The position numbers were made by a program, and so were the translations under genes. From NCBI RefSeq assembly GCF_001625305.1, contig NW_017804587.1, positions 251,727 to 315,726 of the forward strand: a stretch of 64,000 bases of DNA, written 5' to 3'. The stretch's first letter is position 1. The number at the start of each line of letters is the position of its first letter. Shown here piece after piece: positions 43,441 through 53,187 of this stretch. The notes under the pieces are model-generated. The model ran no database searches, had not been told where the DNA came from, and worked only from the letters and a program-made list of their open reading frames with translations. The DNA comes from Branchiostoma belcheri (Eukaryota > Chordata > Leptocardii > Amphioxiformes > Branchiostomatidae).

Positions 43441-43840
43441 TGCAGGGCTCGAAATCCTTTTTTTCTGTTATATTTGGAAATAACCTGCACCACTGATAAA
43501 TTTTACCTGCACTACTCTATACTAAAGCTAGATTTTATGGAGAATGGAACAAACTAGAACCTCTTATGAAACTATTTGAATTCTTTATATAGAATGTTCT
43601 ATGTGGTTACAAACAGTATAAAAACAGAAGTAACTTATGTACCCAATACAGGTTAGGTGCAGGTAGACGTCACAAATACTTACACAGCTCCAATTTTACC
43701 TGCACTATACCTGCACATAATCAGTACATGGACCAGTGCAGGTTTAGTGCAGGTAGACATCAGAAATACCTGCACAGCTCCAATTTAACCTGCATTATGC
43801 ACAATGCTGTTGGTATGCAGGTGATATTTCGAGCCCTGAT
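43441..43840. mobile_element. TIR element with CAGGGCTCGAAAT ends
   Basis: GCAGGGCTCGAAATCC at the left and GATATTTCGAGCCCTGAT at the right are inverted. The interior has many copies of ACCTGCAC / GTGCAGGT. One end of the same family occurs near 10060-10125 (GGCATTTCGAGCCCTGACC). No coding capacity. Confidence 0.8.
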
Positions 43841-44155
43841 GTAGATGCAGAGACCCGTCCCTACAACTTGGTGACTGCCGAAGTGACCGACCAAGCATGC
43901 ATGCATGCACGAAAAACTGTGCTGAGGTTTGTTTACTAATTTTTACCGCGACACAGAATAGCGTCTCGCCACGTAGCCTGACCCGAGAAGGCACTTTTAC
44001 CCACTGCCTCGCCACAGTCACGGCGAAAACGCGTTTGTGGGTTTGAAAGCCGACCCGCTGCGCGTGGGGCTGCCATTGTTCACATGTCACCAGATCCGGT
44101 GTTGTCAGCTGTGGCGCACCTCAACTTGAATGACACCACACCTAAGTTAAGGCTA

Positions 44156-44337
44156 GATCTTTTGGCGGCTGCAAGATAGTATCAAATAGGCAAGACAGTA
44201 TTAACTTAAATAGGCAGGGAAGTATCCATTTGCCACCCGAAAATGAAGAAAAATATACCAGTCCAAAAAGAAAGCCAGATGAAAATTCTGAATCACGTCA
44301 AAAATGAGCCCAAACCTCTGCTTGGAGAGAGAGTAAA
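44156..44337. mobile_element. MITE family D
   Basis: CTAGATCTTTTGGCGGCTGC, TTTGCCACCCGAAAATG, AAAAAGAAAGCC and CAAACCTCTGCTTGGAGAG in the standard order. Confidence 0.75.
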
Positions 44338-44537
44338 CTGACTAAAGCATTATTATCCAGGTGCTGCTTTTTCACTTTAGATAAGACAACGTCCCGAATG
44401 CTTTCATTGGTATCATTGCACTAGATCACAAACGAAAGTAAAATGTGGTAATGACACATCTAATGTTTGGTACATATCAGGACAAAAGAAAGACAAACAA
44501 ACGATAAGATTAAGATCATAATAAATCAATACGGACC

Positions 44538-45010
44538 CTGTCATTCTTTTTTTTTTTTCCTTTCCCCAGGCTATATACAGAGTGACAGTAAAAATGAGGT
44601 TATCCCCAAATTTAGAACTGGCGGTTTATAAATTTAATAGCTTGGTAATATCATATCCATGGCGATATCAAGACAAGATATGTAACACCATAATACGTAC
44701 ATGTACCCTGCCATTCAATCATTTATTTTTCTCATATATGTGTGTCCCTTCCCCAGGCTATATAGTGGCATACCGTAAAAATGAGGTTATCCCCACATTT
44801 AGAACTGGCGGTTTATAAATGTGATATCTCGGTAATACTGTATCATATCCATGGCGATATCAAGACAAAATATGACAAACGATAGCTAGCACCATAATAC
44901 GGATCCTGCCATTATTTCCTCATATATGTGTATCCCAGGCTATATAGTGACATATACCGCTAAAATGAGGTTATCCCACATTTAGAACTGGCGGTTTATA
45001 CACACGATGT
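44538..45010. repeat. Three tandem copies of a ~185-bp unit
   Basis: Each unit has CCCAGGCTATATA, AAAATGAGGTTATCCC, TTTAGAACTGGCGGTTTATA and CCATGGCGATATCAAGACA. Units begin near 44568, 44755 and 44938. No open frame is shared. Confidence 0.85.
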
Positions 45011-45233
45011 GATATCTCGGTGATATGATATCCACGGCGATCAGACGTGTTTCATGAGTTCCGCTTCCCGTGCTGACTAGCCGATTCCTGGAACGGGCCG
45101 GTACAACCGCCGGGTTTCCCGGGAAAGAGGAAGGTGTCGTCATACGAACACCCGCTAAGCTGAGCCGACTCACGGCCTGCTTGTTTGTCTGATATATTGA
45201 CTGTCCGGGCACTATTGTATTGTGTGTGTGTGT

Positions 45234-45430
45234 AACAATCTCTAAGCAGATCTTTTGGTGACTGCAAACCGTAAACTGTAAGAGAGTATCAAGTTCCCCA
45301 GGTAGCATCCATTTGCTAGGCAGTTACCATTCGCGTAAAAAAAGGTACCACCGCGTAAAAAAAGGTACCGGTACAAAAAGGAAGCCCGAAAACAGGCCCA
45401 AAACAAGCCGAATCCTCTGCTTGTAGAGTA
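45234..45430. mobile_element. MITE family D
   Basis: AATCTCTAAGCAGATCTTTT...AATCCTCTGCTTGTAGAGTA, with a small internal duplication of GCGTAAAAAAAGGTACC. Confidence 0.75.
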
Positions 45431-45875
45431 TATGTGGTCTGTGATAATTTAAGAACAATACAGGAAAATAGAACGGAATTGTGCGCATATCGACTATGTC
45501 AGCTGGCCGCTTAATGAAGGCAGCAGTGAATGTTGCTTGCGTACAATTTCACCTCAGGCTAGGCGGTTTTACGCACAATAGTACGTTGGTTTTATATTAC
45601 AGGCTTTCCACATACAGGCGTCAATGCCACGCAAACCGAGGGATCGGCGTTACCAGCCACAGATATCAAGCTGAAGCAGGCTGTCTTTGGAACACTTATA
45701 TTAAGAACGGGATCAGACGACTGGGATTTATTCATACACCTACGTGTAGAAAGTAAAGATCGCGCGTGCCTGTCTCGTCATACTCTCTAAACAGAGTTTA
45801 GGCTTCAGCTTATTGTTAACGTGTTTCGGACGTTTTTATGGTAATTTCAATAGCATTTTTATATTTCAGTCCATA

Positions 45876-46060
45876 CCATGGTATGGATGAAATATATATA
45901 GAATACAACACGGTGTATTCAGTATCGCCCGAGGTACCAGCCCGACCGCGGGTCGGATCGCCCGACGGCCACAGGCCGGAGGGAGATCCGACCCGCGGGA
46001 GGGCTGGGACCGAGGGTGATGCGGAATACACCGTGTTGTATTTTATTTATGTCATACCCA
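45876..46060. repeat. GC-rich hairpin element
   Basis: GAATACAACACGGTGTATTC at the left faces GAATACACCGTGTTGTATTT at the right. The centre has GACCGCGGGTCGGATCGCCC against GGAGATCCGACCCGCGGG. The ~170-bp foldback stands out against AT-rich flanks; ORFs through it on both strands are a by-product of the palindrome. Confidence 0.75.
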
Positions 46061-47139
46061 CCCAAGAAAACACGCCTTTCAATGCGAAGTTAGCGAAAAT
46101 TTGGTGTCCCTAAACCTAAACAATGCAACAACATCAATTCCAACGTCCGAATTTTGTGTTCGAATTTTCGAAAGCGGTGCAAGCGGTTTGGGCGAAACGC
46201 GGTCTAATCGTTCTATGGAACATTTGGAAGGCCCGGGCCGTACGCGTTAAGAACTCCCGGGCCGTACCGCTAGTTATCACACGGGCCGGAACACCCGTAT
46301 CGAACGTAATCGCGGCCCAGGTAGGACATAAATTGTGTTCTCTCATGTTTCTTTTCCTCCTCCTTCTCCTCCTGCCACACAGTGAAAGGGATTCAACTCC
46401 GCCATCATTCAGCCAAATGACTTGAAATTTGGCATGGAGGTAGAGTGGGCCAATACCCCCAGGCGTTTTTTTTCATTTTTTTGATACATGCCTTTGAAAA
46501 ATTTTTTATGAAGGTTTTTTGGGGTATTTTTCGCCAAAAAATGGATTTTTGGATCCTGAGCCCTGGTTTTACAACCAAATGATCTGAAATTCGGTATAAG
46601 GGTACCTTGAACACGTGTCTACAGAATAGCAGTCATATATTTGGCACACACCACTTCCAAATGACTCATTTGGGGGACATTAATGGCTATTTTCAGCAAA
46701 AAAAGGGCCAAAAGTGCTATACCCGTTCCATGTTCTATCTAAAGAATACCTGTTCCATCTGCCGTTGGCCATGGAACACGTGTTCCATTGTAGGTTACCT
46801 GGGGTCACATTGCAAGTAAGTCGTGCGTAATGACCCACACATTCAATTTTATGTGCCTAAGACCTTCAAAATGTATCAAATCTCATCATTGTTAGTATTT
46901 GCATACCTGTAATAAGATTAGTAAAGCTTTCGAGATTCAATGTGCTTGTTCTTGCATCTTTGTTCTCAATTACATAGCTAAAACTATATAATTCATTTAT
47001 CTGAGAATCTTTGCCAGTTTTACACTGGGGTCAGTTTGGAATAGTCCACTTTTGCGTGGGAGGGAGATGGACTGAAATATGCTGTATTTGCTCCCAAGCA
47101 AATGTCGGCCTCTCTAGTTGTAATAGTATCCTTAGTTTT

Positions 47140-47224
47140 ACGCCAGCCAGACTTCGGGGTGGCAAATGGATACTGCCAATTTGATACTGCCTTGCAGCCA
47201 CCAAAAGATCTGCTTGGAGATTAA
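47140..47224. mobile_element. MITE family D, one end
   Basis: GGGGTGGCAAATGGATACTG, AATTTGATACTGCCTTGCAG, CCACCAAAAGATCTGCTTGG in reverse orientation; the other end is unclear. Confidence 0.65.
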
Positions 47225-48233
47225 GTCTCAGCATACATTTATTGGACGGTCAAGGCCGGTATGGTTCTGATTTCATACACATGTGCAAACAGCCTAGTAG
47301 TCTCACAACCGGGTGAATTCTTGTAAAACTTGGCCAAATATTAATTTTGCCGCCTCCTGCCGTTGAAAAAAAAAGGAATTTCGTCACGTCAAATCGCCGC
47401 TGAAAATAGATTTTCACCAATCAGTAAATAATTCTTGAGTCCCGTATAAATTTAGTAAAAAAAACTGGAGAGAGAGAAATCCATAGGTATAACTGAATTT
47501 TGGTTCTTTGCCAGGCCAGACAATAACCGTTATCTGTGGGCGGCATCGTAACTCTACCGGCTCATTAGTAGTGCCAGCGTTTCATTCAGTTCTAAGCAGA
47601 TAATCTCTATAGTTGTCAGAAATAGAAGACGGACTTACTATACGTATGCGTCGCTAGAGTAACGAGAAATAACAATGGCTCTAGACCAACAGTTTGAATA
47701 GCGAGGCAGCAACATGTGTCCCTGAGTGGAGGGTTTTTTGCTCCCAAAAAAGTCTCAGTTATAGAGTCTGCGAAGGGGTTTTGTGCCATTTGAAAGATGG
47801 ATTATGTAGACTTTGAACAAGGAGCTTTCATGAAAGCTCCTTGATTTGAAAGATGATGGAGCATTATTGTAAAGAGGGACTGTGTGGGCTTTTTGAAATG
47901 CGGACTAAGGAGGATTTTCGAAAGCTGGTCTTTGTAGGACTTTGCAAAATGACTTTAGAGGGTTTGAGTGGAAAATACTGGTCTATTCACTTCAAAAGAG
48001 CGCTACCAATACCATGTACCTTGACGGAAAATGTGTATCTAGTCTGGTCCGAGGACGACAAGAAACATTACAACTTAGGACGATACCAATAACACTATCT
48101 GCCTAGATAGACAAAGGCAAAAATAGACCTTTTTGATAATGAAGAAAGAAACAGCAAGTTTATGTATATACATTCGTATGACGGTGACGTGGAATGGACT
48201 CTAAAAGAGTTATGAAACTGTCTACAATCATGG

Positions 48234-48240
48234 TATAAAA
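48234..48240 (+). promoter_or_regulatory. TATA box candidate, cystatin gene 1
   Basis: TATAAAA 184 bp before the ATG; an equivalent TATAAAA is at 52935-52941 before gene 2 within homologous sequence. A 5' UTR of about 150 nt would follow. Confidence 0.4.
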
Positions 48241-48423
48241 CTCTCACATTTTTCACCTTACAGCGTATCCCCTGCCATTGAATGAACTCGTCCAATTTCC
48301 GTATCCGGTGTAATCACCTGAGCCTGACTCATGATCACACAGAGTAGCGTCAGCTGACACAAACTCAACACTGTGCACAGAATATCGTGCGATTCTGCAA
48401 AACGCAACAACCGAACCAGCAAA

Positions 48424-51405
48424 ATGCCGATTTGCGGAGGGGCGAAGGAGCCAGAAGCGGCGACAGAAGAGATCCAGGCTATCTGCGATGAGGTGAATAT
48501 ATCGTGCATTCGCATTTTAGTTTGAAGAGGGAGGGGGGCAGGTGCTAAAAAATAATTTATGCTGTATCAAAATATTTATGCGAGTTGTCAATGAAGGGAT
48601 CCTTGAAGAAAAGTCACAGATCTTAAGATGTAGCTGCGTAGCCGTCATGCTCAGCCCCAAAAAGTTGCAAATATAGATAGTAACGTGAGTTTAGATTTGC
48701 AAGGCGTTGGGGCGTGACAAACGATTGGGCGTGACACGATATACCAAGAAATGTGTATTGAATTGTGGCTTTGGGGTGTGACTAGTAATCTCCAAGCAGA
48801 TCCTAGGGCGGCAGAAAGACAGTATCAAATTGGCCAGACGGTGTTCATTGGCCAGAGTGGGTCCAATTTGGCCATACAAGGTTGGTGGGGGCCATATATA
48901 AAATGGTAACGATCTTCCCCCTTCACCATGCCCAGACCTACACAACCCAACAGGGGCTATATGGGGGTGTAGCCGGGCCTCATATAACATCACAGAGCCC
49001 CGGCAAAGATGAAGATGAAGGTGTGTGACAGTCATGTGACCAGGAAATGGTTGTCAGAAGGTCACAGGTTACAGAAAGTTTGTCACATGGGGCTCAGCTT
49101 AGCCAAAAGGAGGAATTATGAGTTGTGAATGAAGAATGTGTTTGTTTGAATTGTGTGAATGATTCATTATGATTGTGTGATTTTATTGACAATCACTTCA
49201 AAGAAAGGGATGTGAAACAAGGAACTTGACACTGTACTTGATACTTGACTACTTGATACTTGAATACGATGACTAATGCTGGCAATGTCTCAGTGGTTAT
49301 TATCACATGTCGGTGAGTAAGGGGCTCCCATCCATGGTCCAACTCCCAGGGAACAGTATTATACTGTATACAGTACGTAGTACTAAGTAACATGCAGAAA
49401 TTCTACCTGAGGTCTCATGATGTTATAACAATTATTTTCTCATAATCCACACTGACTGGCTTGATTACCGGTATATCATATGGTTGACATCCGTGCAAAC
49501 ATCAATTTTTGTCCATTGCCATTTTTTCAACATGTGTTTTGTCATTTGTTTAAAAAAAGACTGGTCCTTTCTAACCTATTATTTCATAATGTCAGAAATG
49601 CCTGTGAAATGTTTGCAGCTCAAACATAAACCAATGTACGCCAAAGAGCAGTTTCTCAAGTAACTGGATATGATTTTGAAAATGTCAGACGTTTCAGCTA
49701 GTATCCACTAGCTTTCGTCAGTGACTGAGAGACCAGAGGGGAAATACAGGTTTATAAGCACAAACTATTGATTGATATGCAAATAAAGTGAAGACAAATT
49801 TTTGGAAGTCGAAAAAGGAACAAAAGTCAGACAAGTCAAGACAAGAATGCAAATTAGTCAGAAAGCTCCTGTTATACCAATGTATACCAAGGAGCTTTAC
49901 TTGTGTATACTTAAGTGTCTGTACTCTGTAACTTGATATGTTCCAGGTGAAGGCAGAGGTGGAAGAACAGGCAGGCGTGAAATATGAGACCTTCCGAGCA
50001 ACGACCTTCAGCTCACAGGTGGTGGCAGGAACCAACTACTTCATCAAGGTGCGTGTTAGAAATGGTAACAGCGCCCCCTGGCTTAAAATTAGCAAACTGC
50101 ATCTTAAGCTACTTGTTTTACTGGGAAACTTCAACCACAAAAATCCATCCGTATCTGGGCGTCACGCTGACAAGTGTACTGAAGTGGGGTGCACATGTTA
50201 ATATCTCAACTAAGGCGAAACAGACATTAGGAGTGATTAAACGTTATCTGTGGGCATGTCCAACTAGAGTAAAATCACATGCATACACGTCACTTGTTAG
50301 CCTGGGTACCATCCGGATTTTCGCTACGCAACGCTCGATTTTTTCGAGTGTTGCGTAGCGAAAATCCGGATGGTACCCAGGCTAGTCACTTGTAAGACCG
50401 AACCTAGAATACGCTGCGACAGTATGGGATCCATATACAAAGAAAGACAAAGACAAATTGGAAAGGGTACAGAATCAAGCTGCAAGATTCTGTATGAACA
50501 ACTATGTAAGAGGTGCTAGTGTCACGGAAATGAAAAGAAACCTACAGTGGACCTCACTGGAAGACAGAAGAAAGATGTCTAGACTATGCATGATGTACAA
50601 AATGACTAATAAACTGGTGGATGTCCCAACTACTAAGTACCTAATACCAGCCCAGAAGAGAATAAGAAATAGCCACGCATTCAAGTACCAGAGTTATCAA
50701 CCAAGGATTGAGGTGTTCAAGAATTCATTCTTTCCTAGAACTATCGCAGAGTGGAACTCACTGTCACCAAGTACAGTAGGGGCATTGTCAATAGATAGCT
50801 TTAAACAATGTCTAGAGCTAGAAGTTCAAGGGTTAGGTGTAACAAGTCGATCGGTGTAATATAGCCAGCTACCGCTGCGCCGCGTGCCTGCGAAGCTGGT
50901 GTGTTACGCCGAAAGGCGGTTATACCGGCTATACAGATACAGATACAGATCATTAACATTATCATCATTGTCATCACCATATTCAGGGTACAGAACTACC
51001 ATGCCAGGGATACCAGATTGTATGCAACCCAATGTTGTTGTCTTTGTTATTGTTATAGCATTTGTAAGACCTATAAAGAAAGCCATCATGCACATTTTGG
51101 CCAGGTCTGGCTCTGATGAGCTTTACAATGCTTCCAAGTAAATAGATATAGACTAGGTATACCTTTAAATAGTGCCAATTCCTGAGGAACTGCTAGAACT
51201 TTTTCTGGTTGCATACTATACTACTACTCACCACTCACCAAAAATAGATACCGAAATTGAGTGTGTTTTTATTTTGCAGGTGGATGTAGGTGGTGAGAAG
51301 TTTGTGCACCTGAGGGTCTTCAAGGGTTTACCACATGCCCCTGGCCTCAAGGTCAGCGCTGTACAACTGGACAAGGGCAAGGAAGACCCCATAGGATACT
51401 TCTAG
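48424..51405 (+). CDS. CSTB-like: Type-1 cystatin (stefin), gene 1
   Basis: Three exons: 48424-48492, 49947-50048, 51280-51405 (69+102+126 nt; 98 residues). All introns are phase 0 with GT-AG ends. The protein has an N-terminal Gly-Gly trunk (CGGAK), the stefin helix, the QVVAG protease-binding loop in SSQVVAGTNYFIK, and GLPH as the second binding loop. It ends KEDPIGYF, like the YF or GF ends of vertebrate stefins. No signal peptide or disulfides, so it should be a cytosolic inhibitor of papain-type cathepsins. Intron positions (before VKAEV and after YFIK) match those I know for vertebrate stefins. Intron 2 contains a LINE with a hairpin insertion, and intron 1 a hammerhead-bearing repeat. 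Confidence 0.95.
49648..49878 (-). mobile_element. Penelope-like repeat copy 1
   Basis: Shares about 230 bp with 52412-52650: TCAAGTAACTGGATATG, the hammerhead block, CAGGTTTATAAGCACAAAC, GATATGCAAATAAAGTGAAG and GTCAGAAAGCTCCTGTTAT. Assignment to Penelope-like elements rests on the hammerhead; no coding part is present. Confidence 0.6.
49684..49725 (-). ncRNA. Hammerhead ribozyme candidate 1
   Basis: Minus strand in order: stem I strand GTCA, core CTGACGA, stem II AGCTAGT-GGAT-ACTAGCT (7 perfect pairs), core GAAA, then C-GTC (cleavage triplet) and stem I strand TGAC. Position 7 of the core (C here) is naturally variable in hammerheads. One unpaired A precedes stem II. Stem III is only the palindrome ACGT with no loop, which would favour folding as a dimer. 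Confidence 0.6.
50085..50965 (+). mobile_element. CR1-like LINE, 5'-truncated 3' end
   Basis: Encodes the C-terminal end of a non-LTR reverse transcriptase: YLGVTLTSVLKWGAHV, then (after a hairpin insertion) RPNLEYAATVWDPYTKKD, LERVQNQAARFCMNNY and RTIAEWNSLSPSTV, with a stop at 50857. The 3' UTR ends in ACAGAT repeats (about 50936-50960), a microsatellite tail usual for CR1-like LINEs. Same strand as the host gene, in intron 2. Confidence 0.88.
50298..50384. mobile_element. Short hairpin MITE inserted in the LINE, 9-bp target duplication
   Basis: TAGCCTGGGTACCATCCGG and complement, 87 bp, flanked by GTCACTTGT on both sides. Removing the element and one flank restores the reverse transcriptase frame (SLV|RPNL). 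Same family as 28712-28784. Confidence 0.95.
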
Positions 51406-52316
51406 ATGTGCCTGATGATTCCATCTACCATGAGAGCTGCACAAAGAGGAACAACTTATTTGTACCTGGTGGCTTCATTAGTTGTGGCACAATACAGAAA
51501 ATACTCAATTCAGCTGGCATATTGTTATGGTACTTACCCAGTATGTTCTTCCATATTAAATGTTAGACTCCTAAATTCTGCTTCGAGAAAACTGTGTTAT
51601 TTTATAAAATAACGTAAAATTGTCCTACCTTTTACAGTCTATTGACCAGTGACTTCAGTATGGATTAAGCAGCAACTCAAACTTTCAGAACAATATTTAC
51701 TATCTGTTAAACTTATAAGGAATCAATTTTTATGAATGTTCAATCTGTGTCCTCAATTTGCATGTGTATGTTTGTGCAGACCAAAGAACATCGAGATACA
51801 GACAAACATATCTTAACACACCACCTTCTTGCCTTAAACTATGTCATTCAGAACTATGGTCCATATGTCTCTACATGGTCTGACTAACAACCAATAAGTG
51901 TTACGTTAATATTGAGTATATTATATAGTAGAAGGTATCATAGTAATATGTAGGACCTTAATCTACTATAGCAAACAAATGTTAATGTACATGTAAGAGC
52001 TAACTGGTACACTTGTGGAACATCTTGTTTTACTAAAAATATGGAGCTGACAAACTCTTTTAACTTCTAGCAGCCCTTCTACTGGTCAGGCCTCTGAAAT
52101 GAGGCCCAATCAGCCCCAGGCAGGAGGAGATTGTGTAACACAGGCTATGTTGTTACTTTAATCACAAAAAATCATGATATTGTCACCGATGGATAAATTT
52201 ATGACCCTTACTAAGGAAAGGCTATTGTAGTGCACCGCAGCAAAACATGTAGGGACGGGTTAGAAACATTCCATTTGTCTAGAAATGAGCGAGGTTGCAG
52301 GCTTGCAGCAATAAAA
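51406..52316 (+). other. Cystatin gene 1 3' flank with AATAAA at 52310
   Basis: Homologous to the 3' flanks of genes 2 and 3 for about 900 bp. AATAAAAAA at 52310-52318 could be a polyadenylation signal. The same spot is where hairpin elements are inserted downstream of genes 2 and 3, so this copy is the empty site. Confidence 0.5.
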
Positions 52317-52411
52317 AAGGATGACTTGTACATGTATTTCTGCCTGACTCTTGAATGTAGCACACACACCAGAAACATGACAACCTAGGCGATATCAATA
52401 ACTCGCCAAAA

Positions 52412-52650
52412 AGCAGTTACTCAACCAACTGGATATGATTTTGAACACGTCAGACGTTTCAGCTAGTATCCACTAGCTTTCGTCAGTGACTGAGAGACCA
52501 GAGGGGAAATGCAGGTTTATAAGCACAAACTTTTGATTGATATGCAAATAAAGTGAAGACAATTTTTTTTAAAGTCGGAAAAAGGAACAAAAGGCAGACA
52601 GGTCAAGACAAGATAATGCAAATTAGTCAGAAAGCTCCTGTTATGCAGAA
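52412..52650 (-). mobile_element. Penelope-like repeat copy 2
   Basis: Same blocks as 49648-49878, ending with AAGCTCCTGTT-ATGC-AGAACAGGAGCTT. Further right (about 52755-52800) is CCTGGATGTCTAACCTTCATC, also seen at 22545-22570 and 29786-29815, probably part of the same family. Confidence 0.6.
52449..52490 (-). ncRNA. Hammerhead ribozyme candidate 2
   Basis: Core, stem II and stem I pairs identical to the copy at 49684-49725 (CTGACGA, AGCTAGT/ACTAGCT, GAAAC, GTC, GTCA/TGAC), although the flanks differ between copies. A third, decayed copy at about 2849-2890 reads CTGACAA and GAAATGTC and should be inactive. Confidence 0.6.
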
Positions 52651-52934
52651 CAGGAGCTTAAGTGTTGTCTGTCCTCGGGGCTGGGAATGCCAAATCCCAA
52701 GTGCCTTTAAGTTCCACCCGTAGCCCCCCCTTCCCTGTTGAGGGTGGGGTTATACATTCTTTATACCTGGATGTCTAACCTTCATCGACGATACCAATAA
52801 CTGTCTGCTAGCTAGATACTAGTAGACAAATGCAGAAAAATAGATCCTTTATGATAACAAAGAAGGAAGTTTTGAAACAATAAGTTTACATATCTTTAGT
52901 CGTATTATTATGATACTTAATTTAAAAAGAGGGG

Positions 52935-52941
52935 TATAAAA
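52935..52941 (+). promoter_or_regulatory. TATA box candidate, cystatin gene 2
   Basis: GGGGTATAAAAGGG context, 247 bp before the ATG, in sequence homologous to the region upstream of gene 1. It lies outside the duplicated block shared with gene 3. Confidence 0.4.
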
Positions 52942-53187
52942 GGGTTAACATAATTTTACCAACCAAAGGTAACCTCTCACATGTACACCTATCAAACATA
53001 TATTGGTATAACCTTTATGAATGAACTAGTCCAACTGCCGTGCCTACTACCACTCCCTTAATCCTGCATTCCGTGTGATCATATCAGTCAGGTTCAGGTG
53101 TTTAGACCGGGTACTAGCTGATACAAACCCTTCACAGCTCACAGAGTATCGTGGGAGTCTGCAAAACGTGACGACGGAATCGGCAAA

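Larger units (their letters stand above)
42820..48233. other. Intergenic region between SOCS and the cystatin cluster
   Basis: Contains a TIR element (43441-43840), a three-copy ~185-bp repeat (44538-45010), family D copies, a GC-rich hairpin (45876-46060) and AT-rich sequence at 46400-47800. A perfect 26-bp palindrome (AAGGAGCTTTCATGAAAGCTCC core) lies at 47818-47844. A 79-residue ORF at 47853-48092 shows no family resemblance. Confidence 0.6.
48493..49946 (+). other. Cystatin gene 1 intron 1
   Basis: Contains one end of a family D MITE (about 48788-48870, TAATCTCCAAGCAGATCC) and the Penelope-like repeat with hammerhead core (49648-49878). Confidence 0.7.

Noticed and set aside
47818..47844. 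Perfect palindrome resembling a bacterial terminator
   Set aside because: Eukaryotic context; no U tract and no adjacent gene end.
47853..48092. 79-residue ORF upstream of cystatin gene 1
   Set aside because: No known motif, built on a loosely repeated GTAGGACTTTG sequence; could be checked by RNA data but not supportable here.
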